Shown piece by piece: positions 1-9,974 of a stretch of DNA of 64,000 nucleotides (position 1 is its first letter; every line of letters starts with the position of its first letter). Origin of the DNA: Karalla daura. Lineage: Eukaryota > Chordata > Actinopteri > Chaetodontiformes > Leiognathidae. A model generated the notes under the pieces. The model was not told the DNA's origin. It did not search any database and saw only the letters and a program-made list of their open reading frames with translations. Position numbers and translations under genes: made by a program. The stretch spans positions 28,395,457 through 28,459,456 of the forward strand of contig CM055189.1 in assembly GCA_029224185.1 (NCBI GenBank), given 5' to 3'.

Positions 1-129
1 GAAGGACCCTATCAGGTACTGCTAAGTACACCTACCGCAGTGAAAATAGCTGAACGACCTACGTGGATACATCTCAGCCACTGTAAACTGGTAACTGATG
101 CCATTTTGGTGCCGCCAGTGAAAGACTAG
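1..129 (+). CDS. pol: Retroviral Pol, C-terminal end of integrase (partial)
   Basis: Frame 1 is open from the window edge to a TAG at 127-129, giving 42 residues. They begin with GPYQVLLSTPTAVK and continue with a WIHLSHCK segment. This matches the GPY/F module of gammaretroviral integrase C-terminal domains, where a G-P-x-Q-V-L-L-x-T-P-T-A-V-K block is followed by W-I-H-x-S-H. The module helps bind viral and target DNA during integration. Only the tail is present, so catalytic residues cannot be judged. Pol ends 163 bp before the env start, without the pol-env overlap seen in murine gammaretroviruses. Confidence 0.88.
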   Translation, partial: EGPYQVLLSTPTAVKIAERPTWIHLSHCKLVTDAILVPPVKD

Positions 130-292
130 AGTTTCCTGGGGGACAGCTCATCTTGTCGTAGGAGTCGTTAGGGCCCTACCAGGAGAGCAACAAGGTAACT
201 TGGTACCCCAGGCTAGTGAAGAAAACATTGTGGTACGCTAACAGAGCTAAATCCACCCTGGTAAGCACCTGTAGGGGAGCAAGGTTGCCAGA
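130..292 (+). other. Pol-env intergenic spacer of the ERV
   Basis: This is a short untranslated stretch between the pol stop and the env ATG. An env splice acceptor would be expected here or in 3' pol, because retroviral env is made from a spliced mRNA. I cannot assign a specific acceptor by eye. No other feature is seen. Confidence 0.5.
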
Positions 293-1768
293 ATGGGACT
301 GAGGATACTCCTAACAACTATAATAGCATGTTTTGTTATCTGCCTATTCGTAATACAACAGGGATGCGATGGCAGATGTAAGAGATGGATTACTCCTGAT
401 TGGGACACAAACATGACGCATTTACGAGCCACCAATGTATGGTGGCGGTACGCTCAAATGTTAGCAAAAGTTAACAACAGGACAGGATGTTACGTCTGCT
501 CACATATGCCAACATCAACAACTCACCCTAATGTGGCTGCAAGGCCATTGTCCAGTCAAGAATTGGTAGACTGTATATTACAGACTGCTAGTGGGATAGG
601 GAACCGCGCAATGGTCTACATGAAAAAGGTAGTTAATACCACGCACAATTACACTGCGGTACCTATCAATTGTACCCCCTATAAGCTGACGCTTGCTCCT
701 GGGATGGCTAAAGTGTCGGCCTTTGCATCTTTTGATCCCAATAAACAACACATAATGTGCTTTGCAAGTCGTAGCGGTACTATCTCGGTTGGTGATATAA
801 ATCAGAAGTATTGTAGTAATATCTTCTATGACTATTCGGACGTGCAGGCCAATAAAACCTATACAAACAACACAAAAGCCCAAAGTGTTAGAGGAGATGA
901 ACCGCTGTACAAAAATGGTACAGTTGCATTGGATGGTTATTATTGGATGTGCGGACACAGTATTCTCCTGTCCCTCCCCACTGGATGGACAGGTGTATGC
1001 GCCCCAGTCCTTGTGTCTGACCATACCTATATAGTGTGGGCAGGAAATAGCACGGACAGTAGTATTTCATCCACAAAACGTAAGAAAAGAGCCCTTGTGG
1101 ATGTTCAACCTCATGATCCATACTGGGGCACAGATGTACCGCCTGAACATAAACTCTGGAGTACCGGCGCTAAGGTAGTAATGTCAGCAATACCATCTGT
1201 AGGAGTAGGGAAACTACTCCTTAGAATGGAAACTCAGGCTTACCGCTCTTCATTGTTTCTAAATGCAACCTCTAAGATTCTACAGGATCTCAAGGACGAG
1301 ACTACCGCTTTACGACTGATGACACTGCAGAACCGTATGGGACTAGATCTTCTCACTGCCTCTCAGGGAGGTGTATGTGTAATGGTGAACACTTCTTGCT
1401 GTACTTACATCCCAGATCTCACTCAGGATGGTCACGATATTGATGTTGCATTACAACAACTGAAGAAACTCCAGCAAGCAATATCACACGATCCGACTCC
1501 AGGGAATTCTTCCTGGTGGTCCTTGTTTTTCCCTGGCTCTTGGTGGCAGATGCTGTTAAAAGGAGGATTGACCATTATAGCTGTACTAATCTGTGTGTTT
1601 CTAGTTTTTGCATGCTGTCTCCCCTGCTTGCAGGCATTCATTCGACGCATGATTGGAAATACGATGGTCAGGTACACCCAACTGCCACCCGAAGATGAGA
1701 AAATAACAGTGGAAGATATTGACAAGAACGACGACGAAGCTCTGGAGGCACTTTCAAAAATGTTTTAA
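293..1768 (+). CDS. env: Retroviral envelope glycoprotein, intact ORF
   Basis: This 491-residue class I fusion glycoprotein precursor is uninterrupted. The ATG has A at -3 and G at +4. Residues 5-22 are a hydrophobic signal peptide. The SU part has a CYVC (CXXC) motif at 66-69 and several N-glycosylation sites (for example N40, N62, N115, N126, N187, N208, N252). A furin-type RKKR lies at 263-266. The TM part has a hydrophobic stretch near 293-306 that may be the fusion peptide, an immunosuppressive-domain-like segment around 345-361, and CX6CC at 362-370. The membrane anchor is about 424-446. The acidic 45-residue tail contains YTQL (461-464), a possible tyrosine sorting motif. CXXC plus CX6CC is the signature of covalently linked SU-TM of gamma-type Env. 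It is shorter than murine gammaretroviral Env, mostly in SU. It could be a recent insertion or an exapted gene; the sequence alone cannot decide. Confidence 0.92.
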   Translation: MGLRILLTTIIACFVICLFVIQQGCDGRCKRWITPDWDTNMTHLRATNVWWRYAQMLAKVNNRTGCYVCSHMPTSTTHPNVAARPLSSQELVDCILQTASGIGNRAMVYMKKVVNTTHNYTAVPINCTPYKLTLAPGMAKVSAFASFDPNKQHIMCFASRSGTISVGDINQKYCSNIFYDYSDVQANKTYTNNTKAQSVRGDEPLYKNGTVALDGYYWMCGHSILLSLPTGWTGVCAPVLVSDHTYIVWAGNSTDSSISSTKRKKRALVDVQPHDPYWGTDVPPEHKLWSTGAKVVMSAIPSVGVGKLLLRMETQAYRSSLFLNATSKILQDLKDETTALRLMTLQNRMGLDLLTASQGGVCVMVNTSCCTYIPDLTQDGHDIDVALQQLKKLQQAISHDPTPGNSSWWSLFFPGSWWQMLLKGGLTIIAVLICVFLVFACCLPCLQAFIRRMIGNTMVRYTQLPPEDEKITVEDIDKNDDEALEALSKMF

Positions 1769-1844
1769 ATGTCTGCTTGTAAGAATGAAGGCTTAACTGA
1801 AAATCTGAGAAGAAGTGGTTAAGTTCTGATGCATAGAGTATGAC
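1769..1844 (+). other. Env-to-PPT spacer
   Basis: This short 3' untranslated stretch lies between the env stop and the polypurine tract. It holds no recognisable open frame or repeat. Confidence 0.5.
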
Positions 1845-1857
1845 AAACAGGAGGGAA
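1845..1857 (+). other. Polypurine tract of the ERV
   Basis: The purine-rich run aaacaggagggaa (one C) lies directly before the TG that opens the LTR. In retroviruses this RNase H-resistant tract primes plus-strand DNA synthesis and so defines the U3 end. Its position against TGTTAG supports both calls. Confidence 0.75.
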
Positions 1858-2301
1858 TGTTAGGAGAAAGTTGTAAATATTGTCTATACTCATGCATGCG
1901 AAACTCATAGTAGTGAATAGAGTAGTGAAAAGGAGAAGTATTAACACTCACATATTCTTGTGTAATATTAGCGATTTGACCAGTTTGCAGAACGGAATGC
2001 CCTTTTGTAGAGGTCATGCTTTATAGATAAGATGTTTTTCTCTTTTCATGTGTGTAACACCTACGCTCTGCTCCATACAACGATATCGCGTCCAGGGACC
2101 AATGGAATGCTCGGCTGCGTCCGAGTACGCTGTATTTCAACCAATCACTGTACACTTTAAACTATAAATAAAGTGGGAAGCGCTACCTGGACGGGCTTTG
2201 CTCTAAGGAGTAGTTGCTCCCCTTGGCCAAGGTAATCTGTCTCTGTGTGTCTTTCCTTTGAAGGTAATCAGGGTAAGAGCGTGGCGCTTTTTCCGCTGAC
2301 A
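1858..2301 (+). repeat. 3' long terminal repeat (LTR) of the ERV
   Basis: This is a 444-bp LTR. It begins TGTTAG right after the polypurine tract and ends CTGACA, so the termini form an imperfect inverted repeat (TGTTAG against TGTCAG). U3 contains CCAAT boxes at 2099-2103 and 2141-2145 and a TATA box near 2163. An R/U5 of roughly 110 bp follows. From 2302 the sequence is satellite. The right border is fixed by the CA end and by where the satellite match starts. A few bases of uncertainty remain because some satellite variants also read acagcgtg here. Confidence 0.82.
2099..2172 (+). promoter_or_regulatory. LTR promoter: CCAAT boxes, TATA box, overlapping AATAAA
   Basis: CCAAT occurs at 2099-2103 and 2141-2145. 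TATAAATA lies at 2163-2170, and AATAAA (2167-2172) overlaps it. A start site would be expected about 25-30 bp downstream, near 2190-2200. An AATAAA inside U3 serves polyadenylation only in the 3' LTR and implies a short R region. I see no second AATAAA downstream in the LTR. Confidence 0.65.
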
Positions 2302-3039
2302 GCGTGACAGTGAGCTCATATTCCAGATTGGGGAAAGCGTTGTCTCCATAGAGCCAAATGTTTATCACTTGGCCAATTTGGGTTTTCCCATAAGAATGAA
2401 TGGGTAAAACAGAACTCCACAAACAAACATTCGCAACGTTGCCATACTTTGACTTTGAAACTTCATTTTCATTTCAAAAACTGAAGAATCTTGTGGTGTG
2501 TTTGTGTAGCGAGTTGCACGCTGATAGGTTGTATGGTTTTTCAGCAGCACCTCCTCTCGACTACCATGTGCTCAGGTACCTGCTCCAATGTCTCCTCTGT
2601 TGACATGGTAATACAAAGTGATGAGGCGTCCAGCTTCAATACACCCCAGCAGATGGCACAGGCCATGGGAGACTCCCAGAGTTTGAAAGGCCCCCTCAGC
2701 ATTGGGCATGTCCAATCTCTTCTTAGCACCGGGCCGACATGCGGGATCGCTGATAAATCAGCTCTCATTTCGCTCTTTTCAGGCTGCTCCCAGCCACACC
2801 CTAAGCAGCAGACAAATTATTTTTTCCAGTTTTGTAGGAACATTGGTGCTCTCTCATGCGGGGTTGGCCATAAACCCGTGCGCCTTGTGAAATTTTAAAT
2901 GACGAGCCTCATCGTAGGCCCAGTGCAGCCTTTTCTCTGCATAAGCCCCCATTCATTGTCCCACCGCTGCCATCAATGTTAAACGTTACACTACTCCTCG
3001 CGACTGTGGCCACAGTTCTCACAGTACACACACCAAATC
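2302..3039 (+). repeat. First satellite monomer, truncated by the LTR
   Basis: This copy lacks the first ~33 bp of the unit, where the ERV LTR joins. It closely matches the monomer starting at 8434: both share gtctcctctgttgacat and the aatacacccc variant, which most copies lack. Confidence 0.85.
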
Positions 3040-3923
3040 GTGTCAGGGCGTTCTGGAGACTCTCCCCTACGGTGTGACAGTGAACTCATATTCCAGATTG
3101 GGGAAAGCGTTGTCTCCATAGAGCCAAATGTTTATCACTTGGCCAATTTGGCTTTTTCCCATAAGAATGAATTGGGAAAAACAGAACTCCACAAACGAAC
3201 ATTCACAACCTTGCCATTCTTTGACTTTGGAGCTTCGTTTTCATTTCAAAAATTGAAGAATCTTGTGGTGTGTTTGTGTAGCGAGTTGCACGCTGATAGG
3301 TTGTGTGGTTTTTCAGCAGCACCTCTTCTCGACGACCATGTGCTCAGGTACCTGCTCCATTGTCTCCTCTGCTGACATGGTAACACAAAGTGATGAGGCG
3401 TCCAGCTTCAATGCACCCCAGCAGATGGCACAGGCCCTGGGAGACTCCCAGAGTTTGAAAGGGCCCCCTCAGCATTGGGCATGTCCAATCTCGTCTTAGC
3501 ACCGGGCCGACATGCGGGATCGCTGAAAAATCAGCTCTCGTTTCGCTCTTTTCACGCTGCTCCCAGCCACACCCTAAGGAGCAGAAAATTTTTCTTTCCA
3601 GTTTTGTAGGAACATTGGTGCTCTCTCATGCGGGGTAGGCCATAAAGCCGTGCGCCTTGTGAAATTTAAACGACGAGCCTCATCGTAGGCCCAGTGCAGC
3701 CTTTTCTCTCCATAAGCCCCCATTCATTGTCCCACCACTGCCATCAATGTTAAACGTTACACTACTCCTCGCGACTGTGGCCACAGTTTTCATAGTACAC
3801 ACACCAAATCGTGTCAGGGCGTTCTGGAGACTCTCCCCTACGGCTTGACAGTGAGCTCATATTCCAGATTGGGGAAAGCGTTGTCTCCATAGAGCCAAAT
3901 ATTTATCACGTGGCCAATTTGGG

Positions 3924-3949
3924 TTTTCCCATAAGAATGAATGGGAAAA
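3924..3949. repeat. Representative satellite hairpin (9-bp arms, 8-nt loop)
   Basis: TTTTCCCAT (3924-3932) and ATGGGAAAA (3941-3949) are exact reverse complements around the loop aagaatga. The structure recurs at the same place in most monomers. Copies with an extra T have 10-bp arms, as at 7776-7803. Copies with gggtaaaac or gggaacaac lose part of the outer stem. Confidence 0.8.
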
Positions 3950-5314
3950 ACAGAACTCCACAAACAAACATTCGCAACGTTGCCATACTTTGACTTTGAA
4001 ACTTCATTTTCATTTAAAAAATTGAAGAAGCTTGTGTTGTGTTTGTGTAGCGAGTTGCACGCTGATAGGTTGTATGGTTTTTCAGTAGCACCTCTTCTCG
4101 ACGACCATGAGCTCAGGTACCTTCTCCATTGTCTCGTCTGCTGACATGGTAACACAAAGTGATGAGGCGTCCAGCTTCAATGCACCCCAGCAGATGGCAC
4201 AGGCCCTGGGTGACTCCCAGAGTTTGAAAGGGCCCCCTCAGCATTGGGCATGTCAAATCTCTTCTGAGCACCGGGCCGACATGCCGGATCGCTGCAAAAT
4301 CACCTCTCGTTTCGCTCTTTTCACGCTGCTCCCAGCCACACCCTAAGCAGCAGACAAACTCTTTTTTCCAGTTTTGTAGGAACATTGGTGCTCTCTCATG
4401 CGGGGTAGGCCATAAACCCGTGCGCCTTGTGAAATTTTAGATGACGAGCCTCGTCGTAGGCCCAGTGCAGCCTTTTCTCTCCATAAGCCCCCATTCATTG
4501 TCCCACCGCTGCCATCAATGTTAAACGTTACACTACTCCTCGCGACTGTGGCCACAGTTCTCATAGTACACTCACCAAATCGTGTCAGGGCTTTCTGGAG
4601 ACTCTCCCCTACAGCGTGACAGTGAGCTCATATTCCAGATTGGGGAAAGCGTTGTCTCCATAGAGCCAAATGTTTATCACTTGGCCAATATGGGTTTTCC
4701 CATAAGAATGAATGGGAAAAAAAGAACTCCACAAACAAACATCCGCAACGTTGCCATACTTTGACTTTGAAACTTCATTTTCATTTCAAAAATTGAAGAG
4801 TCTTGTGGTGTGTTTGTGTCGTGAGTTGCACGCTGATAGGTTGTATGGTTTTTCAGCAGCACCTCTTCTCGACGACCATGAGCTCAGGTACCTTCTCCAT
4901 TGTCTCGTCTGCTGACATGGTAATACAAAGTGATGACGCGTCCAGCTTCAATGCACCCCAGCAGATGGCACAGGCCCTGGGTGACTCCCAGAGTTTGAAA
5001 GGGCCCCCTCAGCATTGGGCATGTCCAATCTCTTCTGAGCACCGGGCCGACATGCGGGATCGCTGAAAAATCAGCTCTCGTTTCGCTCTTTTCACGCTGC
5101 TCCCAGCCACACCCTAAGCAGCAGACAAATTCTTTTTTCCAGTTTTGTAGGAGCATTGGTGCTCTCTCATGCGGGGTAGGCCATAAACCAGTGCGCCTTG
5201 TGAAATTTAAACGACGAGCCTCATCGTAAGCCCAGTGCAGCCTTTTCTCTCCATAAGCCCCCATTCATTGTCCCACCGCTGCCATCAATGTTAAACGTTA
5301 CACTACTCCTCGCG

Positions 5315-5328
5315 ACTGTGGCCACAGT
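5315..5328. repeat. Representative 14-bp palindrome in the satellite monomer
   Basis: ACTGTGGCCACAGT reads the same on both strands and occurs once per monomer, about 37 bp before the phase marker. It is kept in nearly all copies. Exceptions seen are ggccaccg near 11486 and ggcaacag near 63521. Confidence 0.85.
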
Positions 5329-8300
5329 TCTCATAGTACACACACCAAATCGTGTCAGGGCATTCTGGAGACTCTCCCCTACGGCGTGACAGTGAGCTCA
5401 TATTCCAGATTGGGGAAAGCGTTGTCTCCATAGAGCCAAATGTTTATCACTTGGCCAATTTGGGTTTTCCCATAAGAATGAATGGGTAAAACAGAACTCC
5501 ACAAACAAACATTCGCAACGTTGCCATACTTTGACTTTGAAACTTCATTTTCATTTCAAAAACTGAAGAATCTTGTGGTGTGTTTGTGTAGCGAGTTGCA
5601 CGCTGATAGGTTGTATGGTTTTTCAGCAGCACCTCCTCTCGACGACCATGTGCTCAGGTACCTGCTCCATTGTCTCGTCTGCTGACATGGTAATACAAAG
5701 TGATGAGGCGTCCAGCTTCAATGCACCCCAGCAGATGGCACAGGCCCTGGGAGACTCCCAGAGTTTGAAAGGCCCCCTCAGCATTGGGCATGTCCAATCT
5801 CTTCTTAGCACCGGGCCGACATGCGGGATCGCTGAAACATCAGCTCTCGTTTCGCTCTTTTCACGCTGCTCCCAGCCACACCCTAGGCAGCAGACAAATT
5901 ATTTTTTCCAGTTTTGTAGGAACATTGGTGCTCTCTCATGCGGGGTTGGCCATTAACCCGTGCGCCTTGTGAAATTTTAAATGACGAGCCTCGTCGTAGG
6001 CCCAGTGCAGCCTTTTCTCTCCATAAGCCCCCATTCATTGTCCCACCGCTGCCATCAATGTCAAACGTGACACTACTCCTCGCGACTGTGGCCACAGTTT
6101 TCATAGTACCCACACCAAATCGTGTCAGGGCGTTCTGGAGACTCTCCCCTACGGCGTGACAGTGAGCTCATATTCCAGATTGGGGAAAGCGTTGTCTCCA
6201 TAGAGCCAAATATTTATCACGTGGCCAATTTGGGTTTTCCCTTAAGAATGAATGGGAAAAACAGAACTCCACAAACAAACATTCGCAACGTTGCCATACT
6301 TTGACTTTGAAACTTCATTTTCATTTCAAAAATTGAAGAAGCTTGTGTTGTGTTTGTGTAGCGAGTTGCACGCTGATAGGTTGTATGGTTTTTCAGCAGC
6401 ACCTCTTCTCGACGACCATGAGCTCAGGTACCTTCTCCATTGTCTCGTCTGCTGACATGGTAATACAAAGTGATGAGGCGTCCAGCTTCAATGCACCCCA
6501 GCAGATGGCACAGGCCCTGGGTGACTCCCAGAGTTTGAAAGGGCCCCCTCAGCATTGGGCATGTCCAATCTCTTCTGAGCAACGGGCCGACATGCCGGAT
6601 CGCTGCAAAATCACCTCTCGTTTCGCTCTTTTCACGCTGCTCCCAGCCACACCCTAAGCAGCAGACAAATTCTTTTTTCCAGTTTTGTAGGAACATTGGT
6701 GCTCTCTCATGCGGGGTAGGCCATAAAGCCGTGCGCCTTGTGAAATTTAAACGACGAGCCTCATCGTAGGCCCAGTGCAGCCTTTTCTCTCCATAAGCCC
6801 CCATTCATTGTCCCACCACTGCCATCAATGTTAAACGTTACACTACTCCTCGCGACTGTGGCCACAGTTCTCACAGTACACACACCAAACCGTGTCAGGG
6901 TGTTCTGGAGACTCTCCCCTACGGCGTGACAGTGAGCTCATATTCCAGATTGGGGAAAGCGTTGTCTCCATAGAGCCAAATGTTTATCACTTGGCCAATT
7001 TGGGTTTTCCCATAAGAATGAATGGGAAAAACAGAACTCCACAAAGAAACATTCACAACGTTGCCATACTTTGACTTTGAAACTTCATTTTCATTTCAAA
7101 AATTGAAGAATCTTGTGGTGTGTTTGTGTAGCGAGTTGCACGCTGATTGGTTGTATGGTTTTTCAGCAGCACCTCTTCTCGACAACCATGTGCTCAGGTA
7201 CCTTCTCCATTGTCTCGTCTGCTGACATGGTAATACAAAGTGATGAGGCGTCCAGCTTCAATGCACCCCAGCAGATGGCACAGGCCCTGGGAGACTCCCA
7301 GAGTTTGATAGGGCCCCTTCAGCATTGGGCATGTCCAATCTCTTCTTATCACCGGGCCGACATGCGGGATTGCTGAAAAATCAGCTCTCGTTTCGCTCTT
7401 TTCACGCTGCTCCCAGCCACACCCTAAGCAGCAGACAAATTCTTTTTTTGCAGTTTTGTAGGAACATTGGTGCTCTCTCATGCGGGGTAGGCCATAAACC
7501 AGTGCGCCTTGTGAAATTTAAATAACGAGCCTCATCGTAAGCCCAGTGCAGCCTTTTCTCTCCATAAGCCCCCATTCATTGTCCCACCGCTGCCATCAAT
7601 GTGAAATGTTACACTACTCCTCGCGACTGTGGCCACAGTTCTCATAGTACACACACCAAATCGTGTCAGGGCGTTCTGGAGACTCTCCCCTACGGCGTGA
7701 CAGTGAGCTCATATTCCAGATTGGGGAAAGCATTGTCTCCATAGAGCCAAATATTTATCACGTGGCCAATTTGGGTTTTTCCCATAAGAATGAATGGGAA
7801 AAACAGAACTCCACAAACAAACATTCGCAACGTTGCCATACTTTGACTTTGAAACTTCATTTTCATTTCAAAAATTGAAGAAGCTTGTGTTGTGTTTGTG
7901 TAGCGAGTTGCACGCTGATAGGTTGTATGATTTTTCAGCAGCACCTCTTCTCGACGACCATGTGCTCAGGTACCTTCTCCATTGTCTCGTCTGCTGACAT
8001 GGTAATACAAAGTGATGAGGCGTCCAGCTTCAATGCATCCCAACAGATGGCACAGGCCCTGGGAGACTCCCAGAGTTTGAAAGGACCCCCTCAGCATTGG
8101 GCATGTCCAATCTCTTCTGAGCACCGGGCCGACATGCGGGATCGCTGAAAAATCAACTCTCGTTTCGCTCTTTTCACGCTGCTCCCAGCCACACCCTAAG
8201 CAGCAGACAAATTTTTTTTTCCAGTTTTGTTGGAACATTGGTGCTCTCTCATGCGGGGTAGGCCATTAACCAGTGCGCCTTGTGAAATTTAAACGACGAG

Positions 8301-9974
8301 CCTCATCGTAAGCCCAGTGCAGCCTTTTCTCTCCATAAGCCCCCATTCATTGTCCCACCGCTGCCATCAATGTTTAACGTTACACTACTCCTCGCGACTG
8401 TGGCCACAGTTCTCATAGTACACACACCAAATCGTGTCAGGGCGTTCTGGAGACTCTCCCCTACGGCGTGACAGTGAGCTCATATTCCAGATTGGGGAAA
8501 GCGTTGTCTCCATAGAGCCAAATGTTTATCACTTGGCCAATTTGGGTTTTCCCATAAGAATGAATGGGTAAAACAGAACTCCACAAACATACATTCGCAA
8601 CGTTGCCATACTTTGACTTTGAAACTTCATTTTCATTTCAAAAACTGAAGAATCTTGTGGTGTGTTTGTGTAGCGAGTTGCACGCTGATAGGTTGTATGG
8701 TTTTTCAGCAGCACCTCCTCTCGACGACCATGTGCTCAGGTACCTGCTCCAATGTCTCCTCTGTTGACATTGTAATACAAAGTGATGAGGCGTCCAGCTT
8801 CAATACACCCCAGCAGATGGCACAGGCCCTGGGAGACTCCCAGAGTTTGAAAGGCCCCCTCAGCATTGGGCATGTCCAATCTCTTCTTAGCACCGGGCCG
8901 ACATGCGGGATCGCTGATAAATCAGCTCTCGTTTCGCTCTTTTCAGGCTGCTCCCAGCCACACCCTAAGCAGCAGACAAATTATTTTTTCCAGTTTTGTA
9001 GGAACATTGGTGCTCTTTCATGCGGGGTTGGCCATAAACCCGTGCGCCTTGTGAAATTTTAAATGACGAGCCTCATCGTTGGCCCAGTGCAGCCTTTTCT
9101 CTCCATAAGCCCCCATTCATTGTCCCACCGCTGCCATCAATGTGAAACGTTACACTACTCCTCGCGACTGTGGCCACAGTTCTCATAGTACACACACCAA
9201 ATCGTGTCAGGGCGTTCTGGAGACTCTCCCCTACGGTGTGACAGTGAACTCATATTCCAGATTGGGGAAAGCGTTGTCTCCATAGAGCCAAATGTTTATC
9301 ACTTGGCCAATTTGGCTTTTTCCCATAAGAATGAATTGGGAACAACAGAACTCCACAAACGAACATTCACAACCTTGCCATACTTTGACTTTGAAACTTC
9401 GTTTTCATTTCAAAAATTGAAGAATCTTGTGGTGTGTTTGTGTAGCGAGTTGCACGCTGATAGGTTGTGTGGTTTTTCAGCAGCACCTCTTCTCGACGAC
9501 CATGTGCTCAGGTACCTGCTCCATTGTCTCGTCTGCTGACATGGTAACACAAAGTGATGAGGCGTCCAGCTTCAATGCACCCCAGCCGATGGCACAGGCC
9601 CTGGGAGACTCCCAGAGTTTGAAAGGGCCCCCTCAGCATTGGGCATGTCCAATCTCGTCTTAGCACCGGGCTGACATGCGGGATCGCTGAAAAATCAGCT
9701 CTCGTTTCGCTCTTTTCACGCTGCTCCCAGCCACACCCTAAGGAGCAGAAAATTTTTCTTTCCAGTTTTGTAGGAACATTGGTGCTCTCTCATGCGGGGT
9801 AGGCCATAAAGCCGTGCGCCTTGTGAAATTTAAACGACGAGCCTCATCGTAGGCCCAGTGCAGCCTTTTCTCTCCATAAGCCCCCATTCATTGTCCCACC
9901 ACTGCCATCAATGTTAAACGTTACACTACTCCTCGCGACTGTGGCCACAGTTCTCACAGTACACACACCAAATC

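Larger units (their letters stand above)
1..2301 (+). mobile_element. Endogenous retrovirus, 3' part (pol end, env, 3' LTR)
   Basis: This is the 3' third of a provirus cut by the window edge. The order is pol C-terminus, env, polypurine tract, LTR. The integrase C-terminal sequence and an env with both CXXC and CX6CC motifs point to a class I (gammaretrovirus-like) ERV of the kind common in fish. The 5' LTR, gag and most of pol lie outside the window. The two partial or complete coding regions seen here have no internal stop, and the LTR keeps its TG and CA ends, so this copy looks fairly young. The 3' LTR is followed at once by satellite sequence. Lineage within class I ERVs is inference. 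Confidence 0.9.
2302..9965 (+). repeat. Higher-order repeat, 8-monomer period (6164 bp), first instance
   Basis: About 1.5 kb at 2302-3800 matches 8466-9965 at an offset of 6164 bp, with shared private variants. These are gttgacat, aatacaccccagcag, gctttttcccataagaatgaa plus an extra t, and the ctaaggagcag/aaaatttttctttcc block. The pair differs at a minority of sites, such as gggaaaaac against gggaacaac. The match fades beyond about 3811/9975. Confidence 0.75.

Noticed and set aside
578..1024. Minus-strand 148-codon frame opposite env
   Set aside because: It is antisense to a clear env gene with recognisable domains, and its own translation has no features.
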